NCBI GenBank assembly: GCA_024636575.1
Contig: JAGXGU010000008.1
Coordinates: 1-13,395, forward strand
Direction of reading: 5' to 3'
DNA: 13,395 bases
From: Altererythrobacter sp.
GTDB lineage: Bacteria > Pseudomonadota > Alphaproteobacteria > Sphingomonadales > Sphingomonadaceae
The notes under the pieces: generated by a model
Seen by the model: only the letters and a program-made list of their open reading frames with translations
Told to the model about the DNA's origin: nothing
Databases searched by the model: none
Part shown: positions 6,902-13,395 of the stretch, piece after piece
Numbering within the stretch: position 1 is the stretch's first letter
Layout of the letters: every line of letters begins with the position of its first letter
Translations under genes and position numbers: made by a program

Positions 6902-6907
6902 TCCTTT
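6902..6907 (-). promoter_or_regulatory. Ribosome binding site deciding the aminopeptidase start
   Basis: AAAGGA on the minus strand is eight bases from the ATG at 6893. It supports the 614-residue form over the 22-residue-longer alternative starting inside the oligopeptidase B gene. Confidence 0.7.
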
Positions 6908-6930
6908 CACGACCAACATAGAGCGCCTGC

Positions 6931-9003
6931 ATGACCAATTCCACCTCTGCGGTGCCCAATGCCGCCCCGACCGCCCGGAAAAAGCCCTCTGCCGCGACCC
7001 ATCACGGGATTGTGGTCAGGGATGATTACGCATGGCTGCGCGATCCCGGTTATCCGGTGGTTGAAGACCAGGACATCCTGGCGCATCTGGCGGCAGAAAA
7101 TGCCTGGTTTGACCACCGTATGGGGCCGCACAAACCGCTGGTGGACCGCCTGTTCAAGGAAATGCGCGCACGGATCAAGGAAGCGGACACCTCCGTCCCG
7201 CAGAAGGATGGCGACTGGCTCTATTGGGTGGAATACGAGGAAGGCGCGGAATATCGCCGCTGGTGGCGGCGGCCGGTTTCAGGCGGCGAAGACGAGCTAA
7301 TCCTCGACGAACCCGCACTGGCCGAGGGGAAGGAATATTTCCGTCTCGGCGCGCTCGCGGTCAGCAAGGATGGCACGAAGCTGGCGTTTTCCGTGGATGA
7401 CAACGGTTCGGAACGGTTCACCGCGCGGGTCAAGGATCTGGTCACCGGCGAAATGCTCGGTGACGAGATTCCCGGCACGCTGTCCTCGCTGGTGTGGTGC
7501 GCGGGGGACCGGGCGCTGATCTACAGCCTCGCCAATGAACAATGGCGCACCGACAACGCGCGGCTGCACTGGCTGGGCCAGCCGGTAGCAGACGATGCCG
7601 AATTGTATCACGAGGATGACGAGGGTTTCCGGGTCGGGTCCGGCCTGTCGTCGAACGAGAAATGGGTGATCATCTCCGCCGGCGATCACGAAACGGGCGA
7701 GAGCTATATCATCCCTGCCGATGATCCGCTGGCGCCGCCGCTGCTGGTCAAACCGCGGCAGAAGGGCGTGGAATATGACGTGGACGAGCGGGACGGGACC
7801 CTGTTCATCCACACCAATGATACGCACGAAAACTTCCGGATCGCAACCGCGCCGCTGGATAATCCGGGCGAGTGGACCACGCTGATCGAAGGATCGGACG
7901 AGTTCTACATCACCGGGTTCGAACTGTTCCGCGATTTCTACGTGGTGGAGGGTCGGCGCGTCGGTCTCGATGTGATCGAAGTGCGCTATTATGACGATCC
8001 CTTCCGGATCGAACCGATCACCTTCCCCGAGGCAAGCTACAGCGCGGGGCTGGGCGATAACCGCGAATGGCATATGGAGAAGCTGCGGCTGTCCTATGAA
8101 AGCATGGTCAGCCCGGCCACGACCTATGATTACGACGTTGCGGCGCGGACGCTCGAAACGCTGAAAGTGCAGGAAATCCCCTCGGGATATGATGTCGGTC
8201 TGTACACCACGGAACGGCTCGAAGTGGCCGCGCGGGACGGTACGATGGTCCCGGTCAGCGTGCTCTACCGCAAGGATCGGAAACCGGCCTGTCCGCTGCA
8301 TCTCTATGGCTACGGCGCCTACGGCATTTCCATTCCGCCGGGCTTTTCCACCACCCGTTTCAGCCTGGTGGACCGCGGTTTTGCCTATGCCATCGCGCAT
8401 ATCCGCGGCGGCGATGATCTGGGGCGGGCATGGTACAAGGCGGGCAAGCTGGAAAGCCGCACCAATGCCTTCAACGATTTCGTCGATATCGCCAATGGCC
8501 TGATCGAACGCGGCCTGACGCAGGCGGGCCGGATCAGCATTTCGGGCGGATCGGCGGGCGGCGAACTGATGGGCGCGGTGATCAATTCCGATCCGCATCT
8601 GTTCGGCGCGGTGGTGGCGCATGTCCCCTTCGTGGATGTGCTGGCGACCATGCTGGATGCCAGCCTGCCGCTGACCCCCGGCGAATGGCCCGAATGGGGC
8701 AACCCGATCGAGGACCAGGCCGCGTTTGAGCTGATCCGGTCCTACAGCCCTTATGATCAGGTGCGCGCGCAGGATTATCCGCCGATGCTGGTCACCGCAG
8801 GGCTCAACGATCCGCGCGTGACCTATTGGGAACCCGCCAAATGGGTCGCCAAATTGCGCGAATTGAAAACGGGCGACAGTGAATTGCTGCTCAAGACCAA
8901 TATGGGCGCTGGCCATGGCGGCAAATCGGGCCGCTTCGAAAGCCTGACGGAAACGGCGGAGGAATTCGCTTTCATCCTTTGGCAAATGGATGTGGAGGAG
9001 TGA
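6931..9003 (+). CDS. ptrB: Oligopeptidase B (S9A prolyl-oligopeptidase family serine peptidase)
   Basis: This 690-residue cytoplasmic serine peptidase is expected to cut short peptides after Arg or Lys. A seven-bladed beta-propeller region (about 70-410) is followed by an alpha/beta-hydrolase domain. The catalytic triad is visible: Ser541 in GGSAGG, Asp627 in TAGLNDPRV and His662 in GAGHGGKSGRF. Segments such as YGYGAYG, HIRGGDDLG, VPFVDVLATMLD, PLTPGEWPEWGNP and YWEPAKWVAKLRELKT closely resemble E. coli protease II, so oligopeptidase B is favoured over prolyl oligopeptidase. Length matches the family (about 690). There is no signal peptide. The ATG at 6931 has no clear Shine-Dalgarno and lies 37 bp from the divergent aminopeptidase start. 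The thioesterase frame overlaps its end, so the two are probably co-transcribed. Confidence 0.96.
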   Translation: MTNSTSAVPNAAPTARKKPSAATHHGIVVRDDYAWLRDPGYPVVEDQDILAHLAAENAWFDHRMGPHKPLVDRLFKEMRARIKEADTSVPQKDGDWLYWVEYEEGAEYRRWWRRPVSGGEDELILDEPALAEGKEYFRLGALAVSKDGTKLAFSVDDNGSERFTARVKDLVTGEMLGDEIPGTLSSLVWCAGDRALIYSLANEQWRTDNARLHWLGQPVADDAELYHEDDEGFRVGSGLSSNEKWVIISAGDHETGESYIIPADDPLAPPLLVKPRQKGVEYDVDERDGTLFIHTNDTHENFRIATAPLDNPGEWTTLIEGSDEFYITGFELFRDFYVVEGRRVGLDVIEVRYYDDPFRIEPITFPEASYSAGLGDNREWHMEKLRLSYESMVSPATTYDYDVAARTLETLKVQEIPSGYDVGLYTTERLEVAARDGTMVPVSVLYRKDRKPACPLHLYGYGAYGISIPPGFSTTRFSLVDRGFAYAIAHIRGGDDLGRAWYKAGKLESRTNAFNDFVDIANGLIERGLTQAGRISISGGSAGGELMGAVINSDPHLFGAVVAHVPFVDVLATMLDASLPLTPGEWPEWGNPIEDQAAFELIRSYSPYDQVRAQDYPPMLVTAGLNDPRVTYWEPAKWVAKLRELKTGDSELLLKTNMGAGHGGKSGRFESLTETAEEFAFILWQMDVEE

Positions 9004-9398
9004 GTAACCGCTTCACCAGGACTTTCACCGCCGCGCCGGACCATATCGATGTCATGGGCCACGTGAACAACGCGGTGTGGGTCGGGTGGGTGCAGGACAT
9101 GGCGACGGCCCATTGGGAAGCGGCGGCGAGGGCGGAGGACCGGGATGCGTTCGTCTGGCTCGTGATCCGGCACGAGATCGATTATCGCGGCAATATCTCG
9201 GTGGGGGAACGCGTGTCCGGGGAAACCTGGATACAAGATGGCGCGCGCGGCGCGAAATCCACCCGTCGGGTCGATTTTACGGATAGCGCGGGCAAAGTGA
9301 TCGTTTCCGCGAATACGACCTGGGCCATGCTGGACCGCGAAACCGGCCGCCTGGCGCGCGTGCGGCCCGAAGTGATGGCGCCCTTCGTCCAGCTTTAA
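9000..9398 (+). CDS. Acyl-CoA thioesterase, hotdog fold (4-hydroxybenzoyl-CoA thioesterase / YbgC type)
   Basis: This is a small hotdog-fold protein of about 132 residues predicted to hydrolyse acyl-CoA thioesters. The signature HIDVMGHVNNAVWVGWVQD near the N-terminus carries the D-x-x-G-H-x-N-N pattern of the YbgC/4HBT group, and IRHEIDYRGNISVGERV is the usual following strand-turn segment. The start is uncertain. GTG at 9000 overlaps the oligopeptidase B stop (GTGA) but has GGAGG only one base away, too close to be ideal. TTG at 8979 would add seven residues and overlap by 25 bp. Either way, translational coupling to oligopeptidase B is likely. Its TAA overlaps the TAA of the converging cyclase gene. 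The substrate is unknown. Confidence 0.88.
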   Translation: MSNRFTRTFTAAPDHIDVMGHVNNAVWVGWVQDMATAHWEAAARAEDRDAFVWLVIRHEIDYRGNISVGERVSGETWIQDGARGAKSTRRVDFTDSAGKVIVSANTTWAMLDRETGRLARVRPEVMAPFVQL

Positions 9399-11158
9399 GC
9401 GGCGACCGCCTTGCCCGGCCGGCGTTCGTCGCGACGGTCGGGAAAGGCGACAAGTTTTTCGAACAAGGCCCGGTTACGCCCGGCTTCCTTGGCTTCGTAC
9501 AGCAGCTTGTCCGCGCGGCTGTATAATTCGTTGAAGGTGGCGTGCTTCAGCCCTTCGTCCGGCATTTCCACCACGCCCATGCTGGCGGTGACCATCCGGT
9601 CCAGCCCGGGCACAAGGACGGCGGTTCGCGTAGGGATCGCCATGCGCCGCTGTTCGGCCATCCGGTGCGTGTCCTTGCCGCGCAGCAACAAGACGAATTC
9701 TTCCCCGCCCAGCCGCATCGCCAGCACGTTTTCGTCCGCATCAAGCGCCTGGGCGACCGCTTGCAGCACTTCATCACCCAATGCATGGCCATGCGTATCG
9801 TTGACGGATTTAAACCGATCGAGGTCGATCAGCGCGAAGGTGTTGAAACCAAGGCTGCGCAATTGGGCAAAGCGCGGTTCGATCGCGCGGCGGTTCATCA
9901 GCCCCGTCAGGTGATCGCGTTCGGACAGGGCTTCGGACAGGCGGGCCTGGGACAAGGCCTCGTCACACTGGCGGCGAATGGTCATGAACCTGTCGACCAC
10001 GCCCAGCGCGGTCGCAACGCATTCGATTATGACGCCGATATGAAACAGGTTGTATGCATCGCTATGCTGTAATTGCGGAATGAAATAGGTGGTCACCCGG
10101 ACAATCCCGGTGAGGTATAACGGCGCCCATCCAACCATCTGGAACCAGACCGCGCGGCTGCCCCGGCGCGCAGCGTTCCACATCACGGCGGTGAACAAGG
10201 GCAGCATGAATGCGCAGCCAATGTAGAACAGATCCGCTGAATAGCGCCCTAGACTGGCAAATTCGAAAAGATGAACCAGGGTGATGAAGCCGCACCATAA
10301 CGCCCCGTATTGGAGACCCTTGCGCAGCTGCGGAGATAATTTGTCCGCTTCGATAAAACTGGCGGCGAACATGGAAGCGGCCACCATCATGCCGCCAAAA
10401 GACGCTACATTCAGGATTCTCATCTGCGGCAGGGTCAGATCGGCAAAGCCTGAATAAATCCCGGCAGACAATACAATCTGCATGACTGCGCAGGCGGACA
10501 ATACGGCGTGCCACAGCAAGAATCGTTCTCGCAAGATACGGAAGAATGCCAGATTGAATGCCAGCGGCATGATGATCACGCCGCACAGTATGGCCAGCAA
10601 CAGCAGCATGTTTCTGTCCTGCCGGGTGTTACCGGGCAATTTGTCGGCCAGATGCAGATGTTTTGCAAAGATCGGCTGTAGCGCCCCGTCCACCGCGACA
10701 TAGATGAATTCGGTCTGATTGCTGACCGGAGGCAGTTCGGCAGAAAATCGCAGTTTGGGCAGGCCCGGCTGCACCTGGGCATTGGTGTATTTGCGCTGGC
10801 GAAGCGATCCATCGCGGTCTGCGGCAATGATGGTAATCTGCCGGAATTTACCATTTCGGCCAATGATATAGCGCGGCAATTCCGGTGCGGCCCGGTCAAT
10901 CCCTTGGGTTATCGGAATGCGGAGAATTACCTGTTCTGCCGAGAGATCGGAATTCTTGCCGCTACAGGCCCAGTTCGGGGTGGTGGATAGATATTGGTGC
11001 AGATCGCGGTTGGCACTGCCTTTGATGGAACAGATCGCCTGGGGTTCGGCCGCCGGATTCGCGGCCATACCATCGGCGGCTGCCGCAGGCACAGCCAGCG
11101 CTGCGAACAAGCACGCCGCAATGACCGCCCAGATTGTTGGAAGCAAACCCCTCACCAT
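9395..11158 (-). CDS. 7TM-DISM diguanylate cyclase (periplasmic sensor, seven TM helices, GGDEF domain)
   Basis: This 587-residue membrane protein is expected to make c-di-GMP from two GTP. A signal peptide (about 1-28, ending AAAADG) precedes a periplasmic domain of about 150 residues resembling the DISMED2 sensor, with Cys43 and Cys65 as a possible disulfide. Seven hydrophobic helices follow at about 184-390, then a short linker and the GGDEF domain from about 412. The active site is complete: DHLTGLMNRR, LIDLDRFKSVNDTHGH and GGEEF at 484-488. The position of the inhibitory RxxD site (475-478) reads DENV, so product feedback at a primary I-site is not expected. There is no EAL domain. The ATG at 11158 lacks a clear Shine-Dalgarno; a GTG follows directly. 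It ends convergently with the thioesterase, the stops sharing TTAA. The ligand sensed is unknown. Confidence 0.95.
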   Translation of the reverse strand: MVRGLLPTIWAVIAACLFAALAVPAAAADGMAANPAAEPQAICSIKGSANRDLHQYLSTTPNWACSGKNSDLSAEQVILRIPITQGIDRAAPELPRYIIGRNGKFRQITIIAADRDGSLRQRKYTNAQVQPGLPKLRFSAELPPVSNQTEFIYVAVDGALQPIFAKHLHLADKLPGNTRQDRNMLLLLAILCGVIIMPLAFNLAFFRILRERFLLWHAVLSACAVMQIVLSAGIYSGFADLTLPQMRILNVASFGGMMVAASMFAASFIEADKLSPQLRKGLQYGALWCGFITLVHLFEFASLGRYSADLFYIGCAFMLPLFTAVMWNAARRGSRAVWFQMVGWAPLYLTGIVRVTTYFIPQLQHSDAYNLFHIGVIIECVATALGVVDRFMTIRRQCDEALSQARLSEALSERDHLTGLMNRRAIEPRFAQLRSLGFNTFALIDLDRFKSVNDTHGHALGDEVLQAVAQALDADENVLAMRLGGEEFVLLLRGKDTHRMAEQRRMAIPTRTAVLVPGLDRMVTASMGVVEMPDEGLKHATFNELYSRADKLLYEAKEAGRNRALFEKLVAFPDRRDERRPGKAVAA

Positions 11159-11335
11159 AGGGCCAAGGTTAGCGCCAAACTCTTAGCTCGAGGTTAAAAC
11201 CCGGCGTATTTTCAACCGATTGTCCAGCTCATGGCAAGACCGGATTAACCAAATTCCTTACCCACTGCGGCAAAGGGCGGGATTCCTGAAGTTCGATCCC
11301 CACAACCCCATTCCGGACGTTTGCAAACTGTGTGA
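11159..11335. other. 177-bp intergenic region between ftsK and the cyclase gene
   Basis: Both flanking genes run on the minus strand. The gap is more AT-rich than the genes. It holds a 10-bp palindrome, GTTTGCAAAC (11319-11328), eight bases past the ftsK stop, and the inverted repeat at 11192-11217. I see no stem followed by a T-run that would be an ftsK terminator, and no convincing promoter. Confidence 0.6.
11192..11217. promoter_or_regulatory. AT-flanked inverted repeat upstream of the diguanylate cyclase
   Basis: On the plus strand, GGTTAAAA (11192-11199) and TTTTCAACC (11209-11217) form an inverted repeat with one extra base in the second arm and a 9-bp spacer. It lies 33 bp before the cyclase start. 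It could be an operator or chance; no convincing -35/-10 pair was found beside it. Confidence 0.3.
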
Positions 11336-13395
11336 TTACAACGGATTGCCATCCCGGTCGCGGTAGATTTCGCGGCGGCCGACGTGGTTTGCCGGGCCGA
11401 CCAGGCCTTCGTCTTCCATCCGTTCAATCCATTTGGCGGCGGTATTGTAGCCCACGCCCATCTGGCGTTGCAGCCAGCTGCCGCTCGCCTTCTGGCTTTC
11501 GAATACCGACTGGCAGGCCTGGCGGTATTTGCGCTCGTCCGGATCGTCGCTGCCGGTCAGTTCATCGTCGAAGCTGAAGCCGCCGTCTTCCGGTTCCTCG
11601 GTGACTGCATCGACATAATCGGGCTTGCCCTGCGCGCGCCAGTGGCTGGCAACCCGTTCCACTTCATCGTCCGACACGAACGGCCCGTGGACGCGGACCA
11701 TAGCGCCGGTGTTGGGTTTATACAGCATATCGCCCTTGCCCAGCAGCTGTTCGCTGCCCTGTTCGCCCAGAATGGTGCGGCTGTCGATCCGGCTGGTGAC
11801 CTTGAAACTGATCCGCGTGGGCAGATTGGCCTTGATTACCCCGGTGATAACATCGACCGAGGGGCGCTGGGTGGCCATGATCAGATGGATGCCTGCGGCG
11901 CGTGATTTCTGGCTGAGGCGCTGGATCAGCACTTCGATTTCCTTGCCGATGGTGACCATCAGATCGGCCAGTTCGTCCACGATCAGCACGATCTGCGGCA
12001 GCGGCTGGTAATCGAGCTGTTCTTCCTCGAACAATTCCTCGCCCGTATCGGGATCGAAGCCGATACCGACCCGGCGGCCGAGCGGCTTGCCCTTGGCGAT
12101 CGCGCCATTGACCCGTTCGTTGAAACCGGTGAGATTGCGCGCCCCGATGCTGCTCATCATCCGGTAGCGGCGCTCCATTTCCTCCACCGCCCATTTCAAT
12201 GCGCGAACCGATTTATGCGGCTCGGTCACCACCGGCGACAGCAGATGCGGGATGTCGTCGTAACTTTTCAGTTCCAGCACCTTGGGATCGATCAGGATCA
12301 ACCGGCATTCAGCGGGGGTGAAGCGGTATAGCAGCGACAGCAGGATGCAGTTGAGGCCGACCGATTTGCCCGAACCGGTGGTGCCTGCGACCAGCAGATG
12401 CGGCATGGCGGCCAGATCGGCCACGACCGGCTCCCCGGCGATATCCTTGCCCAGGATGATCGGCAAATTGCCGGTCGATTCGGCAAAGGCGGCGCAGGCG
12501 ACCAGTTCCCTCAGCGCCACCATCTGGCGATCCGCATTGGGCAATTCGATGCCCATCACCGTCTTGCCCGGGATCGGCGAGACGCGGGCGCTGATGGCGG
12601 ACATGTTGCGCGCAATATCTTCCGCCAGGCCAATCACCCGGCTGGCCTTGATCCCCGGGGCGGGTTCCAGTTCATACATGGTCACCACCGGGCCGGTGCG
12701 CACGGCGGTAATCTCGCCCTTCACATTGAAATCGTCGAGCACCGTTTCCAGCAGCCGGGCGTTGCGTTCCAGCGCCATCTTGTCCAGCTTGGGTGCCTGG
12801 TGCACCGGCGGCTCTTCCAGCAATTCCAGCCCGGGCAATTCATATTTGGCGAACAGGTCGCGCTGTTTGGTCCTGGCCATCGCGGCCTTTTTGGGGGGAG
12901 CGGACGGGTCGGTGATTTCCGGCATCCGGCGCGCGGGCTGCGCGGTAAATTGTTCGTTGGGCCCGGTTCTTGATGCTGGCTCCTTCGCCTTGCGCTTGGG
13001 GATGAAGTGGAATTCGCCCTCGTCCGGTGTGGAACCGCGTTTCAGAAATGCTGGCAGAGTCAGCAATTGCGCCCAGTCGATCGCGAAAACCCGGGTAATC
13101 AATGTGGCCCCCCCCGCCAGGCAAATGAGGGCAAGGCCAAGGATCGTCCAGCTCTGCACATTTTCCGGCAGGCGCGCAGCAACCGCTTCAATCGCGCCCG
13201 CCCCGAGCAGACCGGTGATGCCGCCCATGGATGCCGGCAAAGTGCCGCCCGGTCCGCTGAAAGTGAGCGCCAGTACCGTGGAAATCAGTGCCATCGCCGC
13301 CAGTAGCATGGCCGCCGGCTGCCACCAGCGGGTGTCGGTTTCGCGGTCTTCCTGTTCCACATCGCGCCATAATTTGCGCGCCCCGACATAGAGCA
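11336..13395 (-). CDS. ftsK: DNA translocase FtsK, 5' end missing
   Basis: The frame remains open to the right edge (the last visible codons read LYVGARKLWRD before the first GTG at 13360), so the N-terminus lies outside the window. FtsK is a septum-anchored hexameric motor that pumps chromosomal DNA and activates XerCD at dif. Two transmembrane helices are visible at about 13260-13325 and 13080-13150. A short cytoplasmic linker with several Pro follows. The motor has Walker A GTTGSGKS (12362-12385) and Walker B IVLIVDEL (about 11969-11992), plus ATQRPSVDVITG and the KSRAAG segment. The C-terminal gamma winged-helix is at about 11350-11550 (SWLQRQMGVGYNTAAKWIERMEDEGLVG split across its recognition helix), which reads polarity sequences on the chromosome. 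The linker is short, as is usual in Alphaproteobacteria. All motor motifs are intact. Roughly 100 residues are probably missing. Confidence 0.97.
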   Translation of the reverse strand, partial: LYVGARKLWRDVEQEDRETDTRWWQPAAMLLAAMALISTVLALTFSGPGGTLPASMGGITGLLGAGAIEAVAARLPENVQSWTILGLALICLAGGATLITRVFAIDWAQLLTLPAFLKRGSTPDEGEFHFIPKRKAKEPASRTGPNEQFTAQPARRMPEITDPSAPPKKAAMARTKQRDLFAKYELPGLELLEEPPVHQAPKLDKMALERNARLLETVLDDFNVKGEITAVRTGPVVTMYELEPAPGIKASRVIGLAEDIARNMSAISARVSPIPGKTVMGIELPNADRQMVALRELVACAAFAESTGNLPIILGKDIAGEPVVADLAAMPHLLVAGTTGSGKSVGLNCILLSLLYRFTPAECRLILIDPKVLELKSYDDIPHLLSPVVTEPHKSVRALKWAVEEMERRYRMMSSIGARNLTGFNERVNGAIAKGKPLGRRVGIGFDPDTGEELFEEEQLDYQPLPQIVLIVDELADLMVTIGKEIEVLIQRLSQKSRAAGIHLIMATQRPSVDVITGVIKANLPTRISFKVTSRIDSRTILGEQGSEQLLGKGDMLYKPNTGAMVRVHGPFVSDDEVERVASHWRAQGKPDYVDAVTEEPEDGGFSFDDELTGSDDPDERKYRQACQSVFESQKASGSWLQRQMGVGYNTAAKWIERMEDEGLVGPANHVGRREIYRDRDGNPL

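Noticed and set aside
7297..8985. Long minus-strand open frame of 562 codons opposite oligopeptidase B
   Set aside because: It lies entirely within a gene with an intact catalytic triad. The translation has no recognisable domain and reflects GC-biased codon positions.
12282..13391. Plus-strand open frame of 369 codons opposite ftsK
   Set aside because: It is the shadow of the FtsK motor; Ser/Arg/Pro-rich with no motif.
1..13395. Two FtsK/HerA-superfamily motors at the two ends as one DNA-processing or defence system
   Set aside because: FtsK is a housekeeping translocase and DUF853 ATPases are widespread. They are 10 kb apart with unrelated genes between them, and no nuclease partner such as NurA is visible.

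Overview
The window looks like an ordinary, gene-dense chromosomal segment of a high-GC alphaproteobacterium. The style of FtsK, the S9A and M24 peptidases, the 7TM-DISM diguanylate cyclase and the codon usage suggest a sphingomonad or Erythrobacter relative. That placement is inferred from general appearance, not from a search. I see no tRNA, rRNA, insertion sequence, prophage or CRISPR array, and base composition does not shift along the window.

Layout from left to right. (1) The 3' part of a HerA-like/DUF853 ATPase gene on the plus strand, cut by the left edge. (2) Converging on it, a minus-strand cluster transcribed as EF-hand periplasmic protein, then OmpR-family response regulator, then membrane histidine kinase (about 4366 down to 1459). 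(3) A 200-bp intergenic leader (4367-4566) upstream of that cluster. It holds a strong intrinsic-terminator-like hairpin next to the EF-hand Shine-Dalgarno, three CTGNGACAA repeats and a possible tiny upstream ORF. (4) A small glyoxalase-fold (VOC) gene on the minus strand. (5) A divergent peptidase pair: a long M24B Xaa-Pro aminopeptidase on the minus strand and oligopeptidase B on the plus strand, only 37 bp apart. (6) A hotdog-fold acyl-CoA thioesterase overlapping the end of oligopeptidase B. (7) A minus-strand 7TM-DISM/GGDEF diguanylate cyclase whose stop codon overlaps the thioesterase stop. (8) The DNA translocase gene ftsK on the minus strand, cut by the right edge.

The peptidases probably take part in intracellular peptide turnover. 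FtsK acts in chromosome segregation at division and the cyclase feeds c-di-GMP signalling. The most interesting part is the EF-hand/two-component cluster and its leader. A secreted five-loop EF-hand protein with a Met/Arg/Gly/His-rich linker is encoded directly upstream of a regulator and a kinase whose periplasmic sensor carries an Arg-rich low-complexity stretch. The leader shows an arrangement compatible with OmpR-type autoregulation and transcription attenuation. This is a hypothesis: the hairpin could simply be the terminator of the upstream VOC gene.
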